This document shows, piece after piece, positions 34,954-44,150 of a stretch of 64,000 nt of DNA (its first letter is position 1; each line of letters begins with the position of its first letter). The stretch comes from [Lactobacillus] rogosae. GTDB lineage: Bacteria > Bacillota > Clostridia > Lachnospirales > Lachnospiraceae. The stretch spans positions 1 through 64,000 of the forward strand of contig FONU01000016.1 of assembly GCA_900112995.1 (NCBI GenBank), read 5' to 3'. The notes under the pieces are model-generated. The model worked only from the letters and a program-made list of their open reading frames with translations, did not search any database and was not told where the DNA came from. Made by a program: the position numbers and the translations under genes.

Positions 34954-35709
34954 ATGAACGAAGAACAGCTTTTAAAAAGAAAAATAATAGATACTGCCAA
35001 TCAGGCTTTCAACCACAATATATATACTTACACTAATTTTTTAAGTATAAATGAACTGTCGTCTGTCAACAAAATGAGCAATGAATTATCATTTATACCA
35101 TATGATGAATGGGGTGGCAATCCTGTATGTGAACGCAAAATAATACGTTTCGGCTCTGAGGAACTCTATGGCTATGATGCCGGTTACCCTATCTCAACTA
35201 TCCGAATAAGCCCATTATCCGTCAAATTTGCTGAACAGCTTAACCACCGTGATTACCTTGGTGCAATTATGAACCTTGGAATTGAACGCGAACTAGTCGG
35301 TGACATTATAATTAAAGTGCCTGATGCTTATGTATACTGCCTTTCGCACATAGCTGATTATATATGTGATAATCTGGACTCTATTAAACACACACACATA
35401 AGATGTACAATATGCACTGATGAGATTGAAGCAATCAAACCAGAACTTGAAGAGATACGAATAATTGCTGCTTCTAAGCGGATTGATGCAGTTGTTGCTT
35501 CCCTCACCAGATTATCACGCAGTAATTCCAATGAGCTATTTACGTCAAAGAAAATATTCCTCAATGGAATATGTACCGAGAATAAAATCCAGAACTTAAA
35601 GAAAGATGATGTACTTGTAATCCGTGGACATGGAAAGTATATCTTTATAGGTGATGAAGCCGAAACCCGCAAAGGACGAAGCTATCTGACACTTATGCAA
35701 TATAAGTAA
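34954..35709 (+). CDS. ylmH: YlmH/RqcP2-type S4 domain RNA-binding protein
   Basis: The 251-residue protein matches YlmH: an N-terminal domain with YTYTNFLSINEL and FIPYDEWGGNPVCERKIIRF, LNHRDYLGAIMNLGIERELVGDI, and a C-terminal S4 domain (residues ~180-250: RIDAVVASLTRLSRS, KKIFLNGI, LKKDDVLVIRGHGKYIF). The B. subtilis homologue works in ribosome-associated quality control (binds stalled 50S with peptidyl-tRNA). In many Firmicutes it lies with division genes; here it stands alone. AGAAGGAATTAAC precedes the ATG. Confidence 0.9.
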   Translation: MNEEQLLKRKIIDTANQAFNHNIYTYTNFLSINELSSVNKMSNELSFIPYDEWGGNPVCERKIIRFGSEELYGYDAGYPISTIRISPLSVKFAEQLNHRDYLGAIMNLGIERELVGDIIIKVPDAYVYCLSHIADYICDNLDSIKHTHIRCTICTDEIEAIKPELEEIRIIAASKRIDAVVASLTRLSRSNSNELFTSKKIFLNGICTENKIQNLKKDDVLVIRGHGKYIFIGDEAETRKGRSYLTLMQYK

Positions 35710-35768
35710 TTATTCTTCTAATATAATTCGCACCCCAGATTTTGACAGAAAGCTTAAGGAAATTTAAC

Positions 35769-35856
35769 AAGAGCTGTACACCAACATTGTATATATACTT
35801 TCTACCGGTTCTACCCAGCATAGAAAGTATATATCACACTAAGGTGTACAGCTCTT
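35769..35856. repeat. two-tier long inverted repeat between convergent ylmH and rpsA
   Basis: Outer arms AAGAGCTGTACACC/GGTGTACAGCTCTT (35769-35782 and 35843-35856) and inner arms ATATATACTTTCTA/TAGAAAGTATATAT (35791-35804 and 35821-35834) each give 14 perfect base pairs. A 16-base loop caps the inner stem and 8-base spacers separate the two. No U run follows on either strand. It may be a structured transcript end, an RNA element, or a MITE-like insertion. Confidence 0.8.
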
Positions 35857-35915
35857 ATATTATCAAATATTAAGTTACAGCCAATCATCAGAACATCTGA
35901 CAATTAATTATTAAA

Positions 35916-37001
35916 TTATTCTTCTGTAGCCTCTTCCTGTGGTTCTGCATCATCTAATAATGCTTTCATACTAAGGCTGATCTTCTTGTCAGCTTCGTTA
36001 AGGTCTACAACCTTAGCTTCAATTTCCTGACCAATCTTTAATACATCTTCTGGCTTGTTAATATGTTCCTTAGAAATCTGTGATACGTGAAGTAAAGCAT
36101 CAATGCCGTCTTCAAGCTGAACAAAAGCACCAAAGTCAGTCATTCTTGCTACCTTACCAGTAACAACATTACCTACAGCATACTTTGTTGAAGCATCATT
36201 CCAAGGGTTCTGGTCTGGATATTTAACTGAAAGTGCAATCTTGTCACCATTGATTTCCTTGATGAAGCACTTAACTGAATCGCCAACCTTATATACCTTC
36301 TTAGGGTTCTCTGTTCTTCCCCAAGACATCTCTGAAATATGAAGAAGTCCGTCTACACCACCAAGGTCAATGAATGCACCAAAATCTGTTACATTCTTAA
36401 CTGTACCTTCGATTGTATCTCCTTCTTTAATCTTAGAAAGAAGTTCTTCCTGAGCTGCCTTCTTCTTAGCTACGATAAGCTGCTTGCAGTCACCAATCAC
36501 CTTTCTGTTCTTTGGATCATATTCTGTTAATACAAATGTAATCTCCTTACCATTGTATTCTGAGAAATCCTTAACATAAGAATCTGATACAAGGCTTGCT
36601 GGAATGAAGATTCTTGTCTCATCAACAACAACTTCAAGACCACCCTTAATAACTCTTGATACATTAGCTGTTATAGCTTCTTTGTTATTAAATGCTTCTT
36701 CAAGTCTCTTGCTTCCACTCTCTGCAACAAGCTTTCTATATGTAAGAAGAACCTGTCCTTCTCCATCATTAAGCTTAAGCACCTTTGCCTTCATCTCATC
36801 TCCAACAGAAACAACTGTTGTTAAATCGATACCTGGTGTTGATGAATATTCACTTCTTGTGATAATTCCATCGTGCTTATAGCCTATGTTAAGAACGATA
36901 TGGTCTTCTTTAACTGCTATTACAGTGCCATCAACAACTTCTCCTGTATGAATTTCCTTCCACTCTTCGTTAGCTAACATCTCTGCAAAATTCTCTGACA
37001 T
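35916..37001 (-). CDS. rpsA: 30S ribosomal protein S1-type protein with four S1 domains
   Basis: From the ATG at 37001 (GAGGAGG nine bases upstream) the product is 361 residues with four S1 RNA-binding domains. The last two are clearest (GDTIEGTVKNVTDFGAFIDL and GNVVTGKVARMTDFGAFVQL), and the tail is acidic. It binds mRNA on the small subunit in translation. In many Clostridia it is fused to IspH; here the two are separate genes overlapping by 32 bp in different frames, with ispH upstream, so translation is coupled rather than fused. Confidence 0.9.
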   Translation of the reverse strand: MSENFAEMLANEEWKEIHTGEVVDGTVIAVKEDHIVLNIGYKHDGIITRSEYSSTPGIDLTTVVSVGDEMKAKVLKLNDGEGQVLLTYRKLVAESGSKRLEEAFNNKEAITANVSRVIKGGLEVVVDETRIFIPASLVSDSYVKDFSEYNGKEITFVLTEYDPKNRKVIGDCKQLIVAKKKAAQEELLSKIKEGDTIEGTVKNVTDFGAFIDLGGVDGLLHISEMSWGRTENPKKVYKVGDSVKCFIKEINGDKIALSVKYPDQNPWNDASTKYAVGNVVTGKVARMTDFGAFVQLEDGIDALLHVSQISKEHINKPEDVLKIGQEIEAKVVDLNEADKKISLSMKALLDDAEPQEEATEE

Positions 37002-37836
37002 TAGTATAAACCTCCTCAATGATATTGTTCGGGGTCGATGCCCCAGCTGTAATACCTATGCTGTCTATGAATCTTAAATCGTTAAGATTAAGATCTCTTA
37101 GAGTTTGAATGTAAAATGTATCCTCACATTCGCCTTTACAAATCTCATACAGTTTTCTCGTATTGGAACTACTCTTGTCACCAATGACAATCATCGCACT
37201 AACTTTCCGTGCAATATCTCTTGCCTCTGTCTGACGTTCTTCCGTGGCATTACAAATAGTATTTTTAATGGTAATATTGTAACTCTTTTTGTTGATAATT
37301 TCAACTAATTCTTGAAATTTATTGTAATTAAATGTCGTTTGGGATACAACAACCACTTCTTTTGCCCTGTCAAGCTCAAGATTTTGTGCTTTTTCGATAG
37401 AATCCACTATATATACAGGACTTACTGACCACCCTTTAATGCCCTCAACTTCCGGGTGTTTCTCATTGCCTATTATTACAATCTGCTTTCCTGCCTTGCT
37501 CTCCTGCTCAACTATTCTGTGTATTTTAAGAACAAATGGACAGGTTGCATCTACAACTTCATAATTCTTTGTCTTTATGCTCTCATACACATTTTTAGAT
37601 ACACCATGCGACCTTATTATGACAGTAGCATTATCAATACCGTCAAGCTGTACTACATCTGATATTGCCTTGACCCCTTTGCTTTCAAGGTCCTTTACAA
37701 CTTCATCGTTATGTATGATAGGTCCGTATGTGTATACATTTTCCATTCCTGTTCTTTCATACACTGTATCCACTGCACGGTGAACTCCAAAGCAGAAACC
37801 AGCAGACCTGGCAAGTATAACTTCTGCCTCTTTCAT
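36970..37836 (-). CDS. ispH: 4-hydroxy-3-methylbut-2-enyl diphosphate reductase
   Basis: IspH makes IPP and DMAPP in the final MEP-pathway step. The 288-residue enzyme has the three conserved cluster cysteines in AGFCFGVHRAVD, DATCPFVLKIH and NTICNATEERQ, along with the YGPIIHNDEVV and VVIIGNEKHPEVEG segments. AGGAG lies upstream of the start. Its stop is inside rpsA by 32 bases. The downstream order cmk-ispH-rpsA is a common Clostridia operon: cmk is 15 bases upstream and the FAD oxidoreductase gene lies further upstream. Confidence 0.95.
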   Translation of the reverse strand: MKEAEVILARSAGFCFGVHRAVDTVYERTGMENVYTYGPIIHNDEVVKDLESKGVKAISDVVQLDGIDNATVIIRSHGVSKNVYESIKTKNYEVVDATCPFVLKIHRIVEQESKAGKQIVIIGNEKHPEVEGIKGWSVSPVYIVDSIEKAQNLELDRAKEVVVVSQTTFNYNKFQELVEIINKKSYNITIKNTICNATEERQTEARDIARKVSAMIVIGDKSSSNTRKLYEICKGECEDTFYIQTLRDLNLNDLRFIDSIGITAGASTPNNIIEEVYTNVREFCRDVS

Positions 37837-37851
37837 ATATCCTCCAAATCA

Positions 37852-38517
37852 CTACTTTGCTTTATTAATAACTGTCTTGATGGCTTCCACCACCTCATCA
37901 ATTCCCATATCAGAACTGTCTACAAGAACTGCATCATCTGCCTGCTTTAATGGTGAAATATCCCTGTGCATATCCTGATAATCTCTCTGTTCAATATCAT
38001 CTTTTATCTTCTGTAAATCACATTCTTCACCCTTTGCCTTAAGTTCGTCATATCTTCTTCTGGCTCTGGCATCAGAACTTGCAGTAAGATATATCTTTAC
38101 ATTGGCATCTGGAAGAACTGTTGTGCCAATATCACGTCCATCCATAACAACATTTTCTGCTGCCGCAAGCTCTCTTTGCAAATCAACAAGCTTGCTTCTT
38201 ACAGCCTTATACTTAGATGTCTTTGAAGCCATATTGCCTGTTGCCTCAGTTCTTAAAAGACTGGTTACATTCTCGCCGTTAAGGATAACCTGCTGTTCGC
38301 CGTCTTTATATTCTATTGTTATCTTTACATTATCGACTGCCGCATTAATCGCAGCTTCATCTGCGGGGTCAATATTATTCTGGTTAAAATATACTGCCAT
38401 TGCCCTGTACATAGCACCGGTATCTACATATATATAACCCATCTGCTTAGATATAAGCTTTGCTATTGTACTCTTGCCAGCTCCTGCCGGTCCATCAATT
38501 GCTACTGAATAAGACAT
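37852..38517 (-). CDS. cmk: cytidylate kinase
   Basis: Cmk phosphorylates CMP and dCMP. From the ATG at 38517 (GAGG six bases upstream) the product is 221 residues with P-loop IDGPAGAGKSTIAK, YVDTGAMYRA and VVMDGRDIGTTVLP, all characteristic of Cmk, and a C-terminal lid (ARARRRYDELKAKGE). A longer reading to 38559 lacks a ribosome binding site and is rejected. It is part of the cmk-ispH-rpsA run. Confidence 0.95.
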   Translation of the reverse strand: MSYSVAIDGPAGAGKSTIAKLISKQMGYIYVDTGAMYRAMAVYFNQNNIDPADEAAINAAVDNVKITIEYKDGEQQVILNGENVTSLLRTEATGNMASKTSKYKAVRSKLVDLQRELAAAENVVMDGRDIGTTVLPDANVKIYLTASSDARARRRYDELKAKGEECDLQKIKDDIEQRDYQDMHRDISPLKQADDAVLVDSSDMGIDEVVEAIKTVINKAK

Positions 38518-38562
38518 AATAATCCTCTTTTCTGCCTGTGTTATAAAACACGCTGGCATTAT

Positions 38563-39981
38563 TTAATTATTCAAATGCATTGCTGCAGCATACGCACTCG
38601 ACCACGCTACCTGCAAGTTAAAACCGCCTGTAACCGCATCTACATCAAGCACCTCTCCTGCAAAATACACATTTTTAACTAACTTTGACTCCATAGTTGT
38701 CGGATTGATTTCTTTAACATCAACACCGCCCTGTGTAATTATAGCTTCATTAAAGCCTCTTGTACCGGTTATTGTCATTTCAAAATGCTTTAACAGATGT
38801 ACAAGCCTTAATCTTTCTTCCCTTGTTATCTCATTAACCTGTTTATCTTTATTGATATCACTGAGCCTTACTATAACAGGGATAAGTTTCTTAGGAAGCA
38901 GCTTATCAAGTGAATTACGGAAGGTTTTATTCTTTTCCTCTGAGAAATCCCTAAGAACTCTCTCATCAAGCTGTTCCTCTGATAAAGCTGGCTTTAAATC
39001 TATCACAAGCTTAAGCGGTCTTTTTCTTAATATTGCTGTTGTATAACTGCTCGCACTAAGAATAACTGGCCCGCTCACACCAAAATGCGTAAATAGCATT
39101 TCACCAAAGTCACTATACAGCTCTTTACGACTGTCACCCATACTGTCATATATGCTTATTGCTATATTCTTAAGGCTCAGTCCCATAAGCTCTGAAGCCC
39201 ATTCTTCTCTTACTGTGAGAGGAACTAATGCCGGTATAATAGGTGTAACATTATGTGAAAGTGCCTTTGCAAATCTATAGCCATCGCCTGTTGAACCGGT
39301 GCTTGAATAAGAATTACCACCTGTTGCTATAATACAGGAATCAGCTTTTATAACCTGCTTTCTGCCAGTAGATAACTCCTTAACTTCAACACTTACAAAC
39401 TGCGATATATATTCTGGCTCTTTTTTCTTAGATTTAGGTTCTTTTTTCTTGGATTTATACTTTTTTTCAAGTTTTACACTATCATTTGCTATATTCTCTG
39501 ATACTGCATTGCAAGATACTATTTTCCCTGACACTGCATTTTCTGATACTACATTCTCTGATAATTCCCTGGCTGTAACATCAACAACCTCTGTGCTAAG
39601 CATAATATCCACTTTGCATTTTCTTAATTCTCTTGCCAATGTGCCGATTACATCTGATGAATGGTCTGACTCTGGAAAACAGCGGTTACCTCGTTCTATT
39701 TTAAACTTAAGTCCAAGTTCATCAAAGAATCCCATTACATCATAATTAGAAAAGCCTTTAAATGAACTGTACATAAATTTAGGGTTGGTTACAACACTAT
39801 TTTTAATGTCGTCCTCATCACCAGCATTAGTAAAATTACAGCGGCCTTTTCCTGTTATAAAAAGCTTCTTTCCAAGCTTATCATTCTTTTCTATAAGAGT
39901 TACTGTGTGTCCATTTCTGGCGGCTATAATAGAAGCCATCATACCTGCCGCCCCGCCTCCAATAACTACAACTTTACCCAT
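38563..39981 (-). CDS. NAD(P)/FAD-dependent oxidoreductase (HI0933/BaiN-like) with repeat insertion
   Basis: The 472-residue flavoprotein has the Rossmann motif VVIGGGAAGMMASIIAARNG, the family segment GKGRCNFTNAG, CFPESDHSSDV, SIIATGGNSYS-type (here CIIATGGNSYS), and the C-terminal GGFNLQVAWSSAYAA. Proteins of this family are widespread and poorly characterised; some reduce bile-acid intermediates. Relative to relatives it carries about 50 extra residues (~135-190) that are repetitive: SENAVSGKIVSCNAVSENI-like units and two KSKKKEPE units. The insertion is low-complexity and probably surface-exposed. It starts the run leading to cmk. Confidence 0.85.
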   Translation of the reverse strand: MGKVVVIGGGAAGMMASIIAARNGHTVTLIEKNDKLGKKLFITGKGRCNFTNAGDEDDIKNSVVTNPKFMYSSFKGFSNYDVMGFFDELGLKFKIERGNRCFPESDHSSDVIGTLARELRKCKVDIMLSTEVVDVTARELSENVVSENAVSGKIVSCNAVSENIANDSVKLEKKYKSKKKEPKSKKKEPEYISQFVSVEVKELSTGRKQVIKADSCIIATGGNSYSSTGSTGDGYRFAKALSHNVTPIIPALVPLTVREEWASELMGLSLKNIAISIYDSMGDSRKELYSDFGEMLFTHFGVSGPVILSASSYTTAILRKRPLKLVIDLKPALSEEQLDERVLRDFSEEKNKTFRNSLDKLLPKKLIPVIVRLSDINKDKQVNEITREERLRLVHLLKHFEMTITGTRGFNEAIITQGGVDVKEINPTTMESKLVKNVYFAGEVLDVDAVTGGFNLQVAWSSAYAAAMHLNN

Positions 39982-40001
39982 AGGAAACCTCTCTATCCTC
40001 T

Positions 40002-40616
40002 TTATTCCTGAACCAAAAGTTCTTTGAAATATGGTAACTCAAGTGCCCAGTCACAGAATGTATGCCATTCTGCAAGCTTATGGTTTCTTCTTGAATAATA
40101 CATTCCTGCAAGATTTTCATAATTAAATGTGCAGGTACGCATCTGATTATAGCTTTCTGGAAGCAACTGAATCATACTATACCAAAGGTCTTTATCCTTA
40201 GTTTCTATGAACTTCTGGCGTATTGTTTCAAGAAAATCTATATTCTTCTGCATCATATCTAACGCCTCAGAAGTACAATGGTCAACGCTGAAATCTTCCA
40301 TTTCAAATGACTTGCTGTGGATTTTATGCATTGTACTTGTTGAATTGGCAACTGTTCCAACCTTATATGTATCGTATTCCTTCCACCAGTAGATTGGTGC
40401 TGTTATATCTACTGTTACAAATATCTGTCTTATAAACTTTCTATGGTCTGAACCAGCCTTGCAAAGCCTTTTCGCTAAATCTAAATCATTAGGTCCAAAT
40501 GTGAATACTCCATTTTCTGTCTTACTATCCATTCTAGCCCAGCTATTAAGCGGATTTCTCGCTCCTCTCATAGCATTTTCAAAATTCATAACTTCAAATC
40601 TTTCAAGCTTAATCAT
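40002..40616 (-). CDS. conserved hypothetical protein, possibly ThyX-like fold
   Basis: The 204-residue protein contains RGARNPLNSWARMDSKTE, RQIFVTVDITAPIYWWKEYD, NSTSTMHKI and RRNHKLAEWHTFC. The pattern of Arg, His and Ser-rich segments is reminiscent of flavin-dependent thymidylate synthase ThyX, and such proteins are seen in gut Firmicutes and phages, but the canonical RHRxxSxNxxS motif is not clear. Its role remains unknown. It is upstream of the FAD oxidoreductase on the same strand with a 20-base gap. Confidence 0.5.
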   Translation of the reverse strand: MIKLERFEVMNFENAMRGARNPLNSWARMDSKTENGVFTFGPNDLDLAKRLCKAGSDHRKFIRQIFVTVDITAPIYWWKEYDTYKVGTVANSTSTMHKIHSKSFEMEDFSVDHCTSEALDMMQKNIDFLETIRQKFIETKDKDLWYSMIQLLPESYNQMRTCTFNYENLAGMYYSRRNHKLAEWHTFCDWALELPYFKELLVQE

Positions 40617-40691
40617 CTATTCAAATACCTTTCTGTGTTTATTAGTAACGTATATTGTGACATTATTATAAATAACGCATACATATTTATA

Positions 40692-40757
40692 TTACACTAT
40701 TATTAGTGCAAAGTATATAGTTGACTTAAAATAATAAAATTGACCTTTAGAAGCCAT
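40692..40757 (-). CDS. possible 21-residue small protein
   Basis: GGAGG seven bases before an ATG opens the frame MASKGQFYYFKSTIYFALIIV, ending in a hydrophobic stretch that could be a small membrane peptide. Its ribosome binding site and start sit in the loop of the meso-DAP dehydrogenase terminator. No homologue is recognised. It may be chance. Confidence 0.25.
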   Translation of the reverse strand: MASKGQFYYFKSTIYFALIIV

Positions 40758-40778
40758 AATATACCTCCAAAGGTCAAT
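40739..40778 (-). terminator. terminator after meso-DAP dehydrogenase
   Basis: ATTGACCTTT and AAAGGTCAAT form a 10-bp stem followed by TTTTATTATTTT on the minus strand, 90 bases beyond the ddh stop. The 20-base loop holds GGAGG and the ATG of a short frame. Confidence 0.75.
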
Positions 40779-40868
40779 CTTATTTTAGTTCATAATATTT
40801 ATGTAATTAATTCTTACAATAATTACATTATCAATTCCTGCAATATAATATTAATAACACAATATTAA

Positions 40869-41849
40869 TTAAAGAAGGCTCTTGCGTAATTCTGCTCCAT
40901 CCTTAGCACTAAGATATGCAGGTGCAATATCAAATACTGTCTTACAACCGCTCTGACCTTCCTTATAAAGACGATAAGCTGCTCTTGCATATGCTACGAT
41001 AACGCAAGATGTGAATTCTGGGTTAGAATCAAGCTTTAAGCTGTATTCTATAACGTGATTGTTCTCTTTGTTCCAGCCTGTCTTTCCTGTACGGATAACA
41101 AATCCTCCGTGAGGAATTCCACTGTGGTTTTTCTTTAATTCTTCTTCACTGATAAAGTGTACTGTTGTATCGTAATCAGCGAAATAGTTAGGCATATTCT
41201 TGATTGTTTCTTCTACCTTTGCAGCATCAGCACCTTCCTCTAATACTACAAAACATTCTCTTGTATGCTTCTGTCTTGTTGTAAGCTCTGGATTCTCGCC
41301 ATTTCTTACAGCTTCTAAGGCTGCCTCAACTGGAATTGTATACTGCTTGCCATCCTTGACGCCCTCAACTCTTCTGATAGCGTCTGAATGTCCCTGACTT
41401 ACGCCCTTACCCCAGAATGTATAATCTTTGCCTTCTGGTAAAATAGCATTGGCATACATACGGTTTAAAGAGAACATACCTGGATCCCAGCCTACTGATA
41501 TAATTCCAACGTGTCCGCTCTTCTTAGCCGCAGAATCAACATTTTCAAAATGTTCTGGAATTCTTGCGTGTGTATCAAAGCTGTCAACTACGTTAAACAT
41601 CTCTGCAAACTTTGGTGTCTGTACTGGTAAATCTGTAGCACTTCCACCGCAAAGAATCATTACGTCTATCTTATCCTTCCACTGCTCTACCTCATCTACT
41701 GAGCATACTAAAGCACCCTCTGTCAATATAGATACGCTTTCTGGTGCACGTCTTGTAAATACTGCTACAAGCTCCATATCTGGATTTTGCCTGATAGCAC
41801 ACTCAACGCCTCTTCCAAGATTTCCGTATCCAATAATACCTATTCTCAT
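40869..41849 (-). CDS. ddh: meso-diaminopimelate D-dehydrogenase
   Basis: The enzyme interconverts L-tetrahydrodipicolinate and meso-DAP with NADP(H), a one-step route to the peptidoglycan/lysine precursor. The 326-residue protein has the dinucleotide fold MRIGIIGYGNLGRGVECAI, CGGSATDLPVQTP, SFDTHARIPEHF, VGWDPGMFSLNR, WGKGVSQGHSDAIRR and IPHGGFVIRTG, diagnostic of DAP dehydrogenases. It stands alone with its own terminator. A surface-protein gene lies 132 bases upstream on the same strand. Confidence 0.95.
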   Translation of the reverse strand: MRIGIIGYGNLGRGVECAIRQNPDMELVAVFTRRAPESVSILTEGALVCSVDEVEQWKDKIDVMILCGGSATDLPVQTPKFAEMFNVVDSFDTHARIPEHFENVDSAAKKSGHVGIISVGWDPGMFSLNRMYANAILPEGKDYTFWGKGVSQGHSDAIRRVEGVKDGKQYTIPVEAALEAVRNGENPELTTRQKHTRECFVVLEEGADAAKVEETIKNMPNYFADYDTTVHFISEEELKKNHSGIPHGGFVIRTGKTGWNKENNHVIEYSLKLDSNPEFTSCVIVAYARAAYRLYKEGQSGCKTVFDIAPAYLSAKDGAELRKSLL

Positions 41850-41981
41850 ATTCTGCCTCCATTTTATACATATTTACTGTATTTCACATATAATTAATGT
41901 GAACAAACACTTCTTTAATATTACTTTTTGAAAATACATATGTCAACTCTCATTCAGGCAGTTTTTTATCAATAAATATTA

Positions 41982-43949
41982 TTACTGTTCTTTCTTTAGC
42001 TTACCAGCCATTAAAATTGTAAATCCAATGCCCATTAATGATAATACTAATAAATATCCTGCCCAGTATATATGTGTCATATCTCCTGTCTGTGGTGTTT
42101 CAACTGTATTACCTGCGGCTTCTGTTACATTTTCTACTGATGTGCCTGGTAAACTTATATCTGATGAACTGCTTGTAATCTGCTGTTTTGTAATAAGATA
42201 TGTTGAGCAGTGATCCTGTTCTACTGTCATATAACCATCATTATCAACTACAGCTGACATCATACTAATTATTGTTCCATCATCTAAGAGCTGGCTGTAA
42301 TAAAGTGTCTGGCCTGCATATGCTTTTCCAACATTTAACTTAATACTTGCCGTTGCTGGAAGCACGCCGGAATAATTGTATACAATCTTAGATACGAATA
42401 TATCCTCTGTTACATCTGCCGGCATATCTCCTGCTTCTTTTATATCAGAAGTAATTGCTGTTGAGAAGTCATATATTGCAACCTGTGATACTTCTGACAT
42501 TGTTCCTTTTGCAAATGTAAATGTAACATCATTGTTAGATTTGATAACAACATCATTCACCTTGTTATCTTCAATAATCTTTCTGATTTCATCAGCCTTA
42601 ATAGTTGTGCTGCCGTCTGATACATCTACTACTGTATTAGTGGTGCTTGACTCTGGTGTCGATGGCTTCTCATCTGCTGGTGTATCTGTTGTGTTGTCAG
42701 ATGGATTATTGGTTGTGTCTCCTTTTGAATTATCTGTCGTATTATCACTAGATGATTTAGCTGTAAATGTAAGCTTATCTGCTACACATTCAACATTATA
42801 AAGACCTTCTATCTCTGTACCGTCATACTTGTATCCGTCTGGAAGATTATCACTTTCCACTACAGGATTGTATGTTGCTACAGGATTGTCATAATCAATA
42901 AGCCATAATTCATCATTGCTTCGTTCATCTACACCAAGCTTTTCAAGAAGCTTACATATTCTATAATATGATGTTTTATTTTCATAAACATATGCAGATA
43001 CATACTTTTCATTTGTTGCTGTATTGATTATAACCTGACTTGTTCCGCCGCTTCCACTGTCTGACTCATAATATGAAATTGGATTATCTAATGTGGTCTT
43101 GGTATATCCAGCAGGGATATTATCATATTCACCTATCTTATCAGCATAATATACGTCACCCAGAGCTTTCTTTGTGGTAAGCTTGTACATTGTATAAGTT
43201 ACTTTCCCAGATTCAACATATGTCAGTTCCTTAATATAATATAATGAAGTATTATCTGTCTCGTTCTTATATACTATATTAGTTGTATAAGGGTCGTACT
43301 CATAATACCTGGCACATAATCTTGATATTTCCAGCGGATGTGAAACATTATATGTCACATTTTCCTTTAATGTTCCATTATCCTTAATTGGCTTGTTAGT
43401 GAGATTATCGCTTGTATACACTACTGCCTTTGAACCAGAATATATTGTAACATTACAGGTGTCTGCAACTGAAAGCACCGAATTAGTTCCCTCAGCAAAG
43501 AAAGCTATTCCATAATCATCTGATTTGTCTGCATTAATTACCAAAGAACCATTACCACTTATATTGATTGAACCACCCCATGCATCACCATATGAACCTA
43601 TACTTCCGATTTCATTATCACCAACAAGGTTAATCTTGAAATCATCACCCATCATATTAGTAACTATTACTGTTGTAGAGCTTTTATAATTATTTAATGT
43701 AAGTGTATTAGACTCTCTGTCATAAGACATTCCATCTATAGAATTAGTGCCTTCTGATGAGAATAGCAGATTACTTTCCTCTCCATTTCTTACATTAATA
43801 TAAGCATAAGCCCAATCACCAGTATCACATGGTCCATTGGCAGCTTTTACTTGTGGTACTGCAAATGAAACTGCTGCCGATACAGCAAGCACAACAGCTG
43901 TAACTAATGCTGCCATTTTCTTACTATGACATTTTTTGTTTTTCACCAT
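41982..43949 (-). CDS. sortase-anchored surface protein with carbohydrate-binding-like N-terminal domain
   Basis: The 655-residue product has a signal peptide (residues 1-36, ending VPQVKAA), a beta-rich N-terminal region with GGSINISGNGSLVINADKS resembling the right-handed repeats of carbohydrate-binding DUF4353-type domains, a middle domain, an Asn/Thr/Pro/Ser linker (NNPSDNTTDTPADEKPSTPE) and a distal domain. The end is TPQTGD, a hydrophobic segment and KLKKEQ, an LPXTG-like sorting signal. It is probably exposed on the wall; ligand unknown. GGAGG precedes the start. The anchor resembles that of the GH13-like protein at 13.6 kb. Confidence 0.75.
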   Translation of the reverse strand: MVKNKKCHSKKMAALVTAVVLAVSAAVSFAVPQVKAANGPCDTGDWAYAYINVRNGEESNLLFSSEGTNSIDGMSYDRESNTLTLNNYKSSTTVIVTNMMGDDFKINLVGDNEIGSIGSYGDAWGGSINISGNGSLVINADKSDDYGIAFFAEGTNSVLSVADTCNVTIYSGSKAVVYTSDNLTNKPIKDNGTLKENVTYNVSHPLEISRLCARYYEYDPYTTNIVYKNETDNTSLYYIKELTYVESGKVTYTMYKLTTKKALGDVYYADKIGEYDNIPAGYTKTTLDNPISYYESDSGSGGTSQVIINTATNEKYVSAYVYENKTSYYRICKLLEKLGVDERSNDELWLIDYDNPVATYNPVVESDNLPDGYKYDGTEIEGLYNVECVADKLTFTAKSSSDNTTDNSKGDTTNNPSDNTTDTPADEKPSTPESSTTNTVVDVSDGSTTIKADEIRKIIEDNKVNDVVIKSNNDVTFTFAKGTMSEVSQVAIYDFSTAITSDIKEAGDMPADVTEDIFVSKIVYNYSGVLPATASIKLNVGKAYAGQTLYYSQLLDDGTIISMMSAVVDNDGYMTVEQDHCSTYLITKQQITSSSSDISLPGTSVENVTEAAGNTVETPQTGDMTHIYWAGYLLVLSLMGIGFTILMAGKLKKEQ

Positions 43950-44050
43950 AAACTTTGTTCCTCCTGTTTCTTATATTTTTATGCTGCTATATTACTTTAT
44001 TTATCCTTATAATTACAGTTGTCATATATCCCAATCTGCCAGAAAATGAC

Positions 44051-44088
44051 AAAAATGGGCGTGGGACTAACGTCCCACGCCCATTTTT
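44051..44088 (-). terminator. strong terminator of the decarboxylase operon
   Basis: AAAAATGGGCGTGGGAC and GTCCCACGCCCATTTTT are perfectly complementary over 17 bp around a 4-base loop, with U runs on both strands. It lies between the oadA stop and the promoter of the surface-protein gene. Confidence 0.95.
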
Positions 44089-44150
44089 TCACTTAAAACC
44101 ACCAGTTGTTGCGAGTTCTACGGAAAAAGAACAAATCATACCGCTAGCTA

